Source of the DNA: Mesobacillus jeotgali | Lineage (GTDB): Bacteria; Bacillota; Bacilli; Bacillales; Cytobacillaceae | DNA: 64,000 nt | NCBI RefSeq assembly: GCF_002874535.1 | Contig: NZ_CP025025.1 | Span: 3,185,312 to 3,249,311 of the forward strand | Reading direction: 5' to 3' | Part shown: positions 9,440 through 18,448 of the stretch, in pieces | How positions within the stretch are numbered: the first letter of the stretch is position 1 | Layout of the letters: the number at the start of each line of letters is the position of its first letter | Notes under the pieces: model-generated | The model's database searches: none | Told to the model about the DNA's origin: nothing | Seen by the model: the letters and a program-made list of their open reading frames with translations, nothing else | Program-made: the position numbers and the translations under genes

Positions 9440-11267
9440 TGCTCTCTTCATCTTCGAAACGTGGCATCGGCATACCATAGCCTCCACCCATCGGACCTGC
9501 TCCATAAGGATTCATGAAACCCTGCGGACCCATGCCCATCTGGTATCCCTGGTGCGGGTTAATATGCATTCCTGGTGCTCCATGATAGCCTTGGTGCATC
9601 ATCATATGGTGCGGATGGTGCATGCCTGCTCCCATCAAGCCATAAGGATTACCCATTTGTCCCCCGCAGCCACAATCATAGCCGGCACCTTGCACAGCCT
9701 GCTTAGGCATCATTGGCTGCTTCATCATTCCGCCCACCTGTGGCATTTGATTATCCATCATTCCGCCTACCTGCGGCATCATCGGCATCTGGTTATCCAT
9801 CATTCCACCGACCGGCGGCATCATCGGCAACTGGTTATCCATCATTCCACCGACCTGCGGCATCCTCGGCATCTGCTTATCCATCATTCCACCGATCTGC
9901 GGCATCATCGGCATCTGATTATCCATCATTCCGCCAACCTGCGGCATCATCGGCATCTGGCCCTGCATCATCCCGCCTACTTGCGGCATTTGATGTGGCA
10001 TCTGGCCCTGCATCATCCCGCCTACCTGTGGCATTTGATTTTCCATCATCCCGCCAACTTGCGGCATCTGAGGCATTGGCATTTCCGATGATTCATCATC
10101 CATCATACCTCCGACTTGTGGCATTTGATTATCCATCATTCCACCAACTTGTGGCTGCATTGGCATCTGATCCTCCATCGCACCTGCTACCTGAGGCATG
10201 TATGGCATTTGGTGCGGATATCCCTGCTCATACGGCGGGCAGTAGCCTGGTCCAGGCATGACTGGCGAAATCGGCATACCATGGAAGACTGGACCTGTCA
10301 TTTGTGGAGCAGCATGATGAAGCATATTTTCCATAGCTGGGCTCAAAGGCATTTGCATATTCGCAAAAGAAGAAGATTCCATATCTTCTGTCGGCAATGT
10401 CATGTTAGGCATCATTCCTGGATATTGTGAAACTCCCTGTACCTGCGGATATGGCATTTGCTGGGCTCCTGGATAGCCATAAGCTGGACCTGACATGGAA
10501 GGCGCCCCTGGATAACAGTTATAAGGGTAAGGGATCATCGGCTGCTGGTAACCTCCTTGAACGAATGGCATCATGGATGGCGATTCATCCATAAAATCAT
10601 TCTTTTCAATTTTTATCTCTGGCTTTATTTCCGGTTTTATATTTGGCTTCATCTCAGCTTTTGGCAGCTGTGGCTTCACCTCTTGCTTAACTTGTGGTTT
10701 GATCTGCTGCTTGACTGGAGCCTTGACTTCAGGCTTTACCTCTGGTTTGATTTCCGGGAAGATATTTTCTGGTTTTGGCGGTAGCTTCGGTTGTGGTTTT
10801 GGCTGCGGTTTTGGCTGCGGCGGCATCTGCATATTGGCCATATTCATCATATAGTAGTTGTTGATGTCAATCTCAGGCTTAAATTGCACTGGCATCTTAG
10901 GTTTATATGGTTTAACAGGCTCTTCCTTTTTAACCGGTTTAGGCATTTCCTTCTTCGGCTGTTCCTTTACGGGAGCCTCTTTTGGCACTTCTTTCTTCAC
11001 TTCTGGCATTGGCATCGGTTTCTCTTTGGCAATCGGCATTTCCTTTTTGCCACCCATATTGATTTTTGCTTGAGGCGTTCCACCTGCGATCGGAGCTTCT
11101 TTCTTTACTGTTCCTCCAGCGGTTGGAACTTTTATTTTCATACCGGGCATAATCATATCAGGGTTGCTGAGCTGCGCGTTCATCTTTTTCAGCTCTTCAA
11201 AGTTCACGCCGTACTTCTTGGCGATCTTCCAAAGAGTATCCCCTTTCTGTACGATATGGATTTTCAC
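9429..11267 (-). CDS. safA: SafA, LysM spore coat assembly protein with Met-rich repeats
   Basis: A 612-residue protein with one N-terminal LysM domain (residues 1-50; VQKGDTLWKIAKKYGVNFEE). Next come Lys/Pro-rich segments with short repeats (KPQPKPQPK; IKPEIKPEIK) and, in the last half, about twelve copies of a unit based on VGGMMDNQMPMMPQ. The tail is rich in Gly, Met, Tyr and His. SafA in B. subtilis organises the inner spore coat at the cortex interface. The GTG start has AGGAGGG nine bases upstream. The protein is longer than B. subtilis SafA (387 residues) because of the repeats. Confidence 0.88.
   Translation of the reverse strand: MKIHIVQKGDTLWKIAKKYGVNFEELKKMNAQLSNPDMIMPGMKIKVPTAGGTVKKEAPIAGGTPQAKINMGGKKEMPIAKEKPMPMPEVKKEVPKEAPVKEQPKKEMPKPVKKEEPVKPYKPKMPVQFKPEIDINNYYMMNMANMQMPPQPKPQPKPQPKLPPKPENIFPEIKPEVKPEVKAPVKQQIKPQVKQEVKPQLPKAEMKPNIKPEIKPEIKIEKNDFMDESPSMMPFVQGGYQQPMIPYPYNCYPGAPSMSGPAYGYPGAQQMPYPQVQGVSQYPGMMPNMTLPTEDMESSSFANMQMPLSPAMENMLHHAAPQMTGPVFHGMPISPVMPGPGYCPPYEQGYPHQMPYMPQVAGAMEDQMPMQPQVGGMMDNQMPQVGGMMDDESSEMPMPQMPQVGGMMENQMPQVGGMMQGQMPHQMPQVGGMMQGQMPMMPQVGGMMDNQMPMMPQIGGMMDKQMPRMPQVGGMMDNQLPMMPPVGGMMDNQMPMMPQVGGMMDNQMPQVGGMMKQPMMPKQAVQGAGYDCGCGGQMGNPYGLMGAGMHHPHHMMMHQGYHGAPGMHINPHQGYQMGMGPQGFMNPYGAGPMGGGYGMPMPRFEDEESNEY
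9720..10200 (-). repeat. Coding tandem repeats in safA (about 42 bp unit)
   Basis: Degenerate direct repeats encoding (V/I)GGMMDNQMPMMPQ. I count eleven GGMM units plus one VAGAM variant; some units are shortened to about 10 residues. Units in the middle are the most similar, consistent with recent expansion. Confidence 0.85.
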
Positions 11268-11397
11268 TCTGATTCCCTCCTATGGCATAAGTCCATATAT
11301 TCTATGTTGGTGTGGGCAAATTGCTAACAATCTTCAAAAAAACTTATGCTTCTATGTAAATAAATATGTTTTTCAGCATGAGATTAAGCTTTTCCCA

Positions 11398-11431
11398 TAA
11401 AAAAAATCCTCCCCGGTCTGGGAAGGATTCC
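11398..11431 (-). terminator. Terminator of the nadBCA operon
   Basis: Imperfect hairpin AATCCTTCCC/GGGGAGGATT (minus strand) followed by eight T, directly after the nadA stop. Confidence 0.8.
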
Positions 11432-11434
11432 AAA

Positions 11435-12541
11435 TTATGATTGCTCAAGCATGCGGTTTAGGGCAAGCTTCGCGTTTAATGCTGTTTCTTCGTCTACTTT
11501 TATAAGATTAATTTCTTGATCCTGAAAAACCGAATCGAGACTCCAGGCAAGATGCTGCAGGTCAATCCTGTTCATTGTCAGGCATGGACACATATGAGGG
11601 TTCAAAGAAATGATCTGCTTATCCGGGTGTTGTGAAATCAGGCGGTTAACCAGATTCATTTCTGTCCCGACCGCCCAAGAGGAGCCGGCAGGAGAAGCTT
11701 CGATCGCTTCAATAATATAATTTGTAGAGCCTGCCAAATCTGACAAAGCAACAACTTCACGTGTGCATTCAGGATGGACAATGATTTTCATGTCCGGATA
11801 TGCATCGCGGACTTGGGCGATATTTCCCACTGTGAAATTCTCGTGGACAGAGCAATGTCCCTTCCATAGGATAACCTTTACTTTTTCAAGCGGGCCATCA
11901 TATTCAAGAATGTTCTCATTCGGGTTGTAAACGGCCATTTCGTCAAGATTGACGCCAATATTAAAAGCAGTATTCCTTCCTAAATGCTGATCCGGAAGGA
12001 AAAGCAGGCGTTCCTTTTTTGAAAAAGCCCAACGCACCATCTTCTCAGCATTGGAAGACGTCACGGTTGCCCCGCCATTCGCTCCGACAAAGGATTTAAT
12101 CGCCGCCGTTGAATTTACATATGTCAAAGGCAAAATAGTATCTCCGAACAAAACCTGCAAATACTCCCAGGCTCTTTCTGTCTGGTGTATATCCGCCATA
12201 TCCGCCATCGAGCAGCCCGCTCTCATATCAGGCAGGTAGACCTTCTGGTTTTCGGTTGTCAAAATATCTGCCGTCTCGGCCATGAAATGAACACCGCAAA
12301 ACACAATATGCTCCGCTTCCCTGTTCTCTGCCGACAGCTGGGCTAATTTCAATGAATCACCTGTCGCATCTGCGAATTGAATCACTTCATCCTTTTGATA
12401 ATGATGACCAGGGATAAAAAGTTTCTTGCCCATTTTCTCCTTTATACTCCTGATCATGTCCTCAAGTTCCTGGACAGACATATTTTTGTACTTATCAGGA
12501 AGCATCCTAGATTTCGCTTCGAGCGCCTCCAAAATATTCAT
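11435..12541 (-). CDS. nadA: Quinolinate synthase NadA
   Basis: A 368-residue [4Fe-4S] enzyme that condenses iminoaspartate (from NadB) with dihydroxyacetone phosphate to quinolinate. Cluster cysteines occur in the expected places: [16 protein letters not shown] and [10 protein letters not shown]. Other family motifs are [19 protein letters not shown] and PECTREVV. This is the long (Bacillus-type) NadA. The gene begins inside the 3' end of nadC, overlapping it by 35 bp, with AAAGGGGC upstream. Confidence 0.95.
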   Translation of the reverse strand: MNILEALEAKSRMLPDKYKNMSVQELEDMIRSIKEKMGKKLFIPGHHYQKDEVIQFADATGDSLKLAQLSAENREAEHIVFCGVHFMAETADILTTENQKVYLPDMRAGCSMADMADIHQTERAWEYLQVLFGDTILPLTYVNSTAAIKSFVGANGGATVTSSNAEKMVRWAFSKKERLLFLPDQHLGRNTAFNIGVNLDEMAVYNPNENILEYDGPLEKVKVILWKGHCSVHENFTVGNIAQVRDAYPDMKIIVHPECTREVVALSDLAGSTNYIIEAIEASPAGSSWAVGTEMNLVNRLISQHPDKQIISLNPHMCPCLTMNRIDLQHLAWSLDSVFQDQEINLIKVDEETALNAKLALNRMLEQS

Positions 12542-13394
12542 ATTCTACAGCCCCTTTCGTTTCAGCCATCACTTTTGCGCTAATATCCAATGATTTTACA
12601 GAATGTGTAAGGAATCCAAGAGAAATATAATCCACATCACAATCCCTAAAGCTATGGAGATTATCGAGTGTAATCCCTCCAGATGCCTCTGTTAAAATTC
12701 CTGGTGGGACATTGCCAATCCATTCCTTGATTTGTTCGGGCGGTCTATTATCGAACATGATGCAGTCAACTTTTGATTCAATCGCTTCAAGAAGCTGGTC
12801 TTTTGTTTCAATCTCCACTTCAACCTTCACCATATGGCCGAGATTTGACCTTACTGCTTCAACGGCATTGCTGATTGAGCCTGCGAAAGATATGTGGTTA
12901 TCCTTGATCATCACAGCGTCATACAACCCATAACGATGGTTGAAGCCGCCGCCGCAGCGAACAGCATACTTCTCAAGCATCCTGAGACCCGGGGTGGTTT
13001 TACGCGTATCACAAATCCTCGTTTTTGCGCTGTCCAAAACACTAACAGCCTCATTGGTTTTCGTGGCAATCCCGCTCATTCGCTGCACAAGATTTAGGAC
13101 GACTCTTTCTGCCTTAAGCAAAGCGGAAACTCCGCCAGTAATCAGTGCTAATTCTTGGCCCTTTACCACTTTCTGTCCATCTTTTACATGCAAGATGATC
13201 TGACTGCTCTCATCAAGCAGCCTGAAGCCTGTTTGGATAATTTGCTCACCGCAGAAAATCCCTTCGTCCTTCGAGATCAACACCATGGTTCCTTTGCTGT
13301 CATTTCCGAAGATCAGTTCACTGGTAACATCACGTTCACCGATATCTTCAATAAAAAATTGTTCAAGTAGCAAGCGCAGTTTGATTGTATTCAT
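12507..13394 (-). CDS. nadC: Nicotinate-nucleotide pyrophosphorylase NadC
   Basis: A 295-residue enzyme that converts quinolinate and PRPP to nicotinate mononucleotide. Key motifs: [35 protein letters not shown] and [10 protein letters not shown] (PRPP/phosphate binding). The ATG at 13394 is chosen over one three codons upstream because AAAGG stands nine bases before it and would overlap the upstream ATG. Both its ends overlap neighbours: 32 bp with nadB and 35 bp with nadA. Confidence 0.95.
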   Translation of the reverse strand: MNTIKLRLLLEQFFIEDIGERDVTSELIFGNDSKGTMVLISKDEGIFCGEQIIQTGFRLLDESSQIILHVKDGQKVVKGQELALITGGVSALLKAERVVLNLVQRMSGIATKTNEAVSVLDSAKTRICDTRKTTPGLRMLEKYAVRCGGGFNHRYGLYDAVMIKDNHISFAGSISNAVEAVRSNLGHMVKVEVEIETKDQLLEAIESKVDCIMFDNRPPEQIKEWIGNVPPGILTEASGGITLDNLHSFRDCDVDYISLGFLTHSVKSLDISAKVMAETKGAVEYEYFGGARSEI

Positions 13395-15027
13395 GCTTAC
13401 CATCCTTTACGTTTTTTCGTTGATGGATAATTTGTTGTTTCATCCAATTGGCATTATCCTCATGCGGAAAATCTTTTCGATAGTGCCCGCCCCTGCTTTC
13501 TGTCCTGTCCAATGCCGCCTTTGTTATTAAAGATGCGGTGATATACATGAACAGCCTATTTAATTCAGATGGCTGCAAATGGTCCAGACTAGCCTCAAGC
13601 CAATCATCCAGGCTGAACTGAGCGAGCCATTCATTTTGTAAAGTCAGCAATTCCTTTGTACGGACAATCCCTGTCCGATCCATCATTGTTTGTTTTAGTG
13701 AGTCGATGTCAGGAAGCTCACTACTGGAAACAGTTTGATTTTCCAACTTGTTTCCTGCTCTTTTAACAGTTTGATTTTGGATTTCCATAATGTTGTCTGC
13801 TCTTTTGACAGTTTGATTATGAAAACCTCTAATGATTGCATCATCTCTATTGGCATCTTGATGGCTATTGAGCCAATCAGCAAGATTTCCCCCAACAAAC
13901 ATGCCTTCTAATAAGGAATTGCTCGCGAGTCTATTTGCTCCGTGGATTCCTGTGCATGCCGCTTCACCAATCGCATATAGACCCGGGATGCTTGTTCGGC
14001 CCTGCAAATCGGTCTTGATCCCGCCCATAATAAAATGGCTCCCAGGCACAACAGGAATTAAGCCTTTATCAATATCTATCCCATGCTCAGAACAAAGCTT
14101 GCTGATCGTTGGGAAACGGCTGCAGAAATCAGGGATGGTTGTGATATCTAAATAGATTTGAATTCCTCTTCGCGAGTAGTCATAAATGGTTTGCGACACA
14201 ATATGCCGCGGTGCCAGATCCTTCAACGGATGAATACCATCCATGATCCACTTTCCCTCAGCGGTTACTAGTACGGCCCCTTCACCCCTAACCGCTTCAG
14301 ATATGAGGCCTCTCGTCTTTCCTTCTACATAAAGGAGTGTAGGGTGAAACTGGATAAATTCCATATCGGCCAGCTCAGCACCTGCCCTGTATGCCAGCGC
14401 CATTCCATCCCCTGTTGCAGTTTCGGCGTTAGAGGTAAAGGCAAAGACCTGCCCGCAGCCGCCCGTAGCAAGGACAACGTGGGTAGCAAGATAAGTTTCA
14501 TTCGTTCCGTCCATGCGCTTAGCTTTAACACCTATACAGTGAGTTCCTTCACTATCTAAAATTAGCTCAAATACGAATGTGGATTGTTCAATTGAAATAT
14601 TGGCATCGAGATTCGAAAGCAAAAAGTCGACCATATGCTTACCCGTCGCATCGCCTCCGCTGTGCACAATCCTCTTTTCACTATGAGCCCCTTCCATCCC
14701 CAGAAGCAATTTTCCATCTCCGTCTTCATCAAAACGGCAGCCTGATTCCCATAATCCTTTTATTAATTCCGGTGCTTTTTTGGTAATTTCAAGTACAGCT
14801 TCAGACTTATTATGGTGAGCTCCAGCTTCCAGTGTGTCGAGATAATGCAGGTAAGGGTCGTCGCCCGGTGCAATCGCCGCTGCGACCCCGCCTTGTGCAA
14901 GGTAAGAATTACCTGCTGTTAGCTCTTTCTTTGTGAGAATAATCACATTTAAGCTCTTTGCTAATTTATTGGCCAATTGAAGTGCGGCAATCCCGCTGCC
15001 AACAATGATTACATCTGCTTGTTTCAT
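13363..15027 (-). CDS. nadB: L-aspartate oxidase NadB with repeat insertion
   Basis: A 554-residue FAD enzyme, the first step of de novo NAD synthesis (aspartate to iminoaspartate). It has the N-terminal dinucleotide fold DVIIVGSGIAAL, the substrate loop HSGGDATGKHM, the catalytic region LAPRHIVSQTIYDY and the FAD tail GIHGANRLASNSLLEG. The C-terminal helical domain follows after a linker. The linker (residues about 404-433) is unusual: NQTVKRA repeats occur at residues 404 and 418, with a partial copy NQTV at 430. A divergent promoter region separates it from nifS, which is needed to supply the NadA iron-sulfur cluster. Confidence 0.93.
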   Translation of the reverse strand: MKQADVIIVGSGIAALQLANKLAKSLNVIILTKKELTAGNSYLAQGGVAAAIAPGDDPYLHYLDTLEAGAHHNKSEAVLEITKKAPELIKGLWESGCRFDEDGDGKLLLGMEGAHSEKRIVHSGGDATGKHMVDFLLSNLDANISIEQSTFVFELILDSEGTHCIGVKAKRMDGTNETYLATHVVLATGGCGQVFAFTSNAETATGDGMALAYRAGAELADMEFIQFHPTLLYVEGKTRGLISEAVRGEGAVLVTAEGKWIMDGIHPLKDLAPRHIVSQTIYDYSRRGIQIYLDITTIPDFCSRFPTISKLCSEHGIDIDKGLIPVVPGSHFIMGGIKTDLQGRTSIPGLYAIGEAACTGIHGANRLASNSLLEGMFVGGNLADWLNSHQDANRDDAIIRGFHNQTVKRADNIMEIQNQTVKRAGNKLENQTVSSSELPDIDSLKQTMMDRTGIVRTKELLTLQNEWLAQFSLDDWLEASLDHLQPSELNRLFMYITASLITKAALDRTESRGGHYRKDFPHEDNANWMKQQIIHQRKNVKDGKHEYNQTALAT

Positions 15028-15048
15028 ATAATGATAGCCTCCTGGATT

Positions 15049-15113
15049 AACAGGTGTCTTGACATATATATTTACACAGTTTTACACTGTTGACAAGAAC
15101 TTTTATTTTGACA
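15049..15113. promoter_or_regulatory. Candidate NiaR operator and divergent nadB/nifS control region
   Basis: The 200-bp divergent intergenic region holds ACAGGTGTCTTGACA (15050-15064). A second palindrome, ACACAGTTTTACACTGT, is followed at once by TTGACA, and a third TTGACA lies at 15108-15113. The three TTGACA motifs are spaced 31 and 18 bp apart. NiaR (YrxA) is known to repress nadB and nifS from this region in B. subtilis with nicotinate as co-repressor. Which bases are the operator here is inference. Confidence 0.45.
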
Positions 15114-15231
15114 GAGGAGAAAGCAAGAACTGCAACGACTGTACGATATGTTACACGTTTGCCTCCTCTTGGACTGAGACCGGGAACATATGGAAGGATA
15201 ACCAACCAAATTCTAATTTAGGAGCAAACCT

Positions 15232-16371
15232 ATGAAATATTTTGATTACGCGGCAACTTGCCCGCTTGACCAGGACGCGGCAGATATTTATATCCAGGCT
15301 TCTACTAAGTATTTTGGGAATAGTCAAAGCCTCCATGAAGCTGGCAGTGCTTCTGCTAATCTATTGGAGAGCTGCAGACAGGAATTCTCGCGCTTGCTTG
15401 GTGTTGATAAGGCGGGGATTTATTTTTCAAGTGGAGGCTCTGAAGCAAATTTTCTTGGGATTATGGCGCTCCTCTCTGCTAAAAGAAAACACGGCAATCA
15501 TATTATTACCGGGGCGGCTGAACATTCCTCCGTCTATAATTTGATGAAGAAGCTTGAAGGAGAAGGATGGGAGATCACATTCCTCCCATTGAACCGAAAT
15601 GGCAAAATTGAGCTTACGAGTTTCATCGAAGCTGTCCGACCCGAAACTGTGCTCGTTTCGATTCAGCATGGCAACCCTGAAGTTGGAACGATCCAACCGA
15701 TCATCAATTTGGCTGAATATTGCCGTTCTAAAGATATACTAATTCACACGGACTGTGTGCAAACCTTCGGAAAAGTTCCAGTTGTCCCACTGGCCGGCTG
15801 GGTGGATGCCCTTTCGATTTCAGGCCATAAGTTTTACGGACCTAAGGGAACTGGAGTGGCATATGTAAATCCTAAGCTTGCCTGGAAGCCCTATATTGAT
15901 GGAACTGTACATGAAAAAGGGTTCAGGCCTGGCACGGTAAATGTCCCGGGAATCGCAGCGATGACCGCAGCAGCGCAAAAAGCAAATTCTCTCATGGATA
16001 CAGAAACGAAAAGAGTTACTAAACTGAGAGAGGCTCTTATCGAATCCCTTTCAGATGCCAGGGAATCTATTGAGATTTTTGGTGCAGAGGGCGATGAACA
16101 GCTTACAGGTATTATGGGAATGGCGATCAAGGGATTGGAGGGGCAATATGTCCTGCTTGAATGCAACCGCAAGGGCTTTGCGATTTCCACTGGAACCGCT
16201 TGTCATACAGGTATGCTGTCACCGGCGAAGACCATGTCTGCAATGGGTATTGACGGCAAGCCGGCAAAGGAATTTTTCAGAATATCTTTCGGGAGGGAAA
16301 CACAGCAGGAAGATGCAGTCAATCTTGGGAAAATGCTTGCTGCAATAACTGCACAAGTATCGACCGTTTAA
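15232..16371 (+). CDS. nifS: NifS-type cysteine desulfurase of the NAD locus
   Basis: A 379-residue PLP enzyme. The PLP-binding Lys200 lies in SISGHKFYGPKG, the mobile catalytic Cys324 in STGTACHTG, and the PLP phosphate contacts in SSGGSEAN and HTDCVQTFG. In B. subtilis this paralog (NifS/NadS) supplies sulfur for the NadA cluster. Its divergent position to nadBCA and its being followed by niaR match that specialised role, rather than general SufS/IscS function. The ATG has GGAGC upstream. Confidence 0.9.
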   Translation: MKYFDYAATCPLDQDAADIYIQASTKYFGNSQSLHEAGSASANLLESCRQEFSRLLGVDKAGIYFSSGGSEANFLGIMALLSAKRKHGNHIITGAAEHSSVYNLMKKLEGEGWEITFLPLNRNGKIELTSFIEAVRPETVLVSIQHGNPEVGTIQPIINLAEYCRSKDILIHTDCVQTFGKVPVVPLAGWVDALSISGHKFYGPKGTGVAYVNPKLAWKPYIDGTVHEKGFRPGTVNVPGIAAMTAAAQKANSLMDTETKRVTKLREALIESLSDARESIEIFGAEGDEQLTGIMGMAIKGLEGQYVLLECNRKGFAISTGTACHTGMLSPAKTMSAMGIDGKPAKEFFRISFGRETQQEDAVNLGKMLAAITAQVSTV

Positions 16372-16430
16372 CTTCAAGCTGATTTTATGGTAAAATTTTC
16401 GAATGAAGAAGTCGAAGGAGAGATCGGATT

Positions 16431-16970
16431 ATGAAGGAACCTACGAAAATTCTCGGAGATGAACGCCGTGCCTACATCCTGAAACGTCTGCAGGAAAGCA
16501 GTGAGCCCATCACCGGAGGCGAGCTTTCGGCGATAACGAATGTAAGCAGGCAGGTCATTGTTGGCGATATTACCTTGCTTAAAGCTAAAAACGAACCAAT
16601 CATTGCTACCAGCCAGGGATATCTATATATGCATGCATCACGTCCTTCAGCAGCGGAAAGGACCATTGCCGTATCCCATGGCCCTGAAAGGACAGAAGAA
16701 GAACTCCTGCTTCTTGTCGATCACGGGGTAACCGTTAAGGACGTGAAAATTGAGCATCCCGTGTATGGGGATTTAACAGCTTCCATCATGGTTTCAAATC
16801 GAAACGAAGTAAAACAATTCATGGAAAAAATAAGAGCAACCAAAGCTTCCTATTTATCAGAGTTAACGGACGGAATCCACTTGCACACAATTTCTGCTCC
16901 GACGGAAAAAGCGCTGGATGAAGCAGAAGAAACGCTACGTAAAGAAAAATTACTTATTGATTTAGAATAG
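16431..16970 (+). CDS. niaR: NiaR (YrxA), nicotinate-responsive repressor of NAD synthesis
   Basis: A 179-residue protein. The N-terminal winged helix (residues 8-65) includes ITGGELSAITNVSRQVIVGDI. The C-terminal 3H domain shows the His-containing motifs DHGVTVKDVKIEHPVYGDL and DGIHLHTISAPTEKAL; the three conserved His likely bind metal and nicotinate. NiaR represses the nad genes and niacin uptake when nicotinate is plentiful. It is 59 bp downstream of nifS and likely cotranscribed, so it would control itself. Confidence 0.92.
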   Translation: MKEPTKILGDERRAYILKRLQESSEPITGGELSAITNVSRQVIVGDITLLKAKNEPIIATSQGYLYMHASRPSAAERTIAVSHGPERTEEELLLLVDHGVTVKDVKIEHPVYGDLTASIMVSNRNEVKQFMEKIRATKASYLSELTDGIHLHTISAPTEKALDEAEETLRKEKLLIDLE

Positions 16971-16976
16971 GGATAT

Positions 16977-17006
16977 AAAAAAATCCATCAATTGATGGAT
17001 TTTTTT
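16977..17006. terminator. Bidirectional terminator niaR/pheA
   Basis: A perfect 30-bp palindrome, arms AAAAAAATCCATCAA/TTGATGGATTTTTTT, between convergent genes; it reaches into the pheA stop codon. Confidence 0.85.
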
Positions 17007-17853
17007 ATATTTTATGGCTTGAATAACTTCCAAGTATTTTAACTGTGCAGCCTAATGCCTCTAGTTCGGCAATGGCTCCTGGGATTAATACTTCATCCAT
17101 TTTCAGATTAATATCGATAATGAAAAAATATTTTCCCAAACCCGTTTTCATTGGGCGTGATTCAATTTTGGATAGATTGAGCTTCCGCCATGAGAAAGCA
17201 GATAAGACCTGGTGCAGTGCTCCTGCGCGATCCGAAGGCAGTGTAATCATCAAGCTTGTCTTGGCCTCTTCAGTTGAAGCCATGTAAATGTCTTGAGTTT
17301 CCTTCGCCAACACAGCAAACACGGTATGATTATAGCTGTAATCATGGACATTTTGCTCAGCCACGACTAAACCATACTCCTCAGCAGCAAGGCTATTAGC
17401 GATTGCCGCGATGTTCCGTTCAGGATGGCTCTGTACATACTTAGCCGCTGCTGCTGTAGATGACATATGTTCAAGAGGAATTCCTTTGAATTCTTTATGC
17501 AAAAATTTATGGCACTGTGCCAGTGCGTGTGGGTGGCTGCAAATCAATTCAGCTTTCCTCCACCTGTCGAGATTATCGTGGTGAACTAGCAGATGCTGCC
17601 TGATGGGCACCACCGCTTCACCAACAATCTGAAGGTCTGTTTCATGGACTAAATAATCAATCGTGACATTAACTGAACCCTCAATGGAATTTTCCAATGG
17701 AACGATTGCTGCATCAATTTCTCCTGCTGAAGCAGCATCCATGCATTCTGGTATACTCACAAATGGAATCCTCTTAGCCTCTTTAAACAATTGCCGGGCA
17801 GCATAGTCCGTAAATGTTGCTTCCGGTCCAAGATAACCAATATTCAAGCCCAT
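17005..17853 (-). CDS. pheA: Prephenate dehydratase PheA with altered TRF motif
   Basis: A 282-residue protein that converts prephenate to phenylpyruvate for phenylalanine synthesis. The catalytic domain (1-185) has GYLGPEATFTDYAA, VPLENSIEGSVNVTIDYL and SHPHALAQCHKFL. The C-terminal ACT domain has GALHQVLSAFSWR and ESRPMKTGLGKYFF, the GALH and ESRP motifs for phenylalanine feedback. The family's catalytic TRF motif reads T177-V178-F179 here (NHTVFAVL), so the normally conserved Arg is missing. The rest looks intact. Confidence 0.92.
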   Translation of the reverse strand: MGLNIGYLGPEATFTDYAARQLFKEAKRIPFVSIPECMDAASAGEIDAAIVPLENSIEGSVNVTIDYLVHETDLQIVGEAVVPIRQHLLVHHDNLDRWRKAELICSHPHALAQCHKFLHKEFKGIPLEHMSSTAAAAKYVQSHPERNIAAIANSLAAEEYGLVVAEQNVHDYSYNHTVFAVLAKETQDIYMASTEEAKTSLMITLPSDRAGALHQVLSAFSWRKLNLSKIESRPMKTGLGKYFFIIDINLKMDEVLIPGAIAELEALGCTVKILGSYSSHKI

Positions 17854-17878
17854 CTCCCCCTGCTACAAAACACTTTGT

Positions 17879-18331
17879 TTAAGCACCTGATCCCAGTACT
17901 TCAACTTTTTCTACAAATTCCAGTCTTTTTAGCCTTGCGAGCATCTCATCCATTTCTACTCTCATTTCGGTGACATTCAAGCTTAGTGTTACATTCGCCC
18001 TGCTTTGCAGAGGGATCGTCTGATGGATGGTCAGAACATTGCAGCCAGTAGCAGCAACCGTACTCAGCAGTTCGGAAAGTGTCCCAGACCGGTCTTCAAG
18101 CTGGAAAAACAGCGTAATGATCCGTTCCTTCACAACTGTATGGAACGGAAAGACCGTGTCACGGTATTTGTAAAATGCACTCCGGCTTAAGTCGACCCTT
18201 TGAACTGCATCCCAGACCGACTCTGCTTTGCCACGTTCGATCATTTCCTTTGCCTCAAGCGTTTTCTTCATCGCCTCAGGCAGGACATCTTCACGAACAA
18301 GATAAAACTTCCTATCTTGATTTTGCTTCAT
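17879..18331 (-). CDS. pheB: ACT domain protein PheB (UPF0735)
   Basis: About 150 residues. The N-terminal helical part includes a helix-turn-helix-like stretch ([20 protein letters not shown]). The C-terminal ACT domain (70-147) includes [22 protein letters not shown] domains bind amino acids. PheB accompanies pheA in B. subtilis, but no catalytic function is established, and a regulatory role is suggested by the fold. The ATG at 18331 is chosen; a GTG three codons earlier is possible. Confidence 0.85.
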   Translation of the reverse strand: MKQNQDRKFYLVREDVLPEAMKKTLEAKEMIERGKAESVWDAVQRVDLSRSAFYKYRDTVFPFHTVVKERIITLFFQLEDRSGTLSELLSTVAATGCNVLTIHQTIPLQSRANVTLSLNVTEMRVEMDEMLARLKRLEFVEKVEVLGSGA

Positions 18332-18401
18332 CTCCACCACCCCATCAGAATGCCAGCGTATTTATCTCCTTGCAGCCAAGATTCTCTTTTTAAAGAGGAA
18401 A

Positions 18402-18429
18402 GTCGATTAACCTGTGCTGGCTAATCGAC
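18402..18429 (-). terminator. Terminator of obg/spo0B transcript
   Basis: Inverted repeat GTCGATTA/TAATCGAC downstream of obg, followed on the minus strand by a pyrimidine-rich stretch. The T tract is short. Confidence 0.5.
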
Positions 18430-18448
18430 CTTCTAAAATCACTTAAGC

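Noticed and set aside
9720-10200. Regular direct repeats that could be mistaken for a CRISPR array
   Set aside because: They are in frame with safA, encode a repeated peptide, vary in length, and have no unique spacers.
9423-10261. Long plus-strand frames rich in His/Ser opposite safA
   Set aside because: They are antisense shadows created by the repetitive safA sequence, have low-complexity translations and no ribosome sites.
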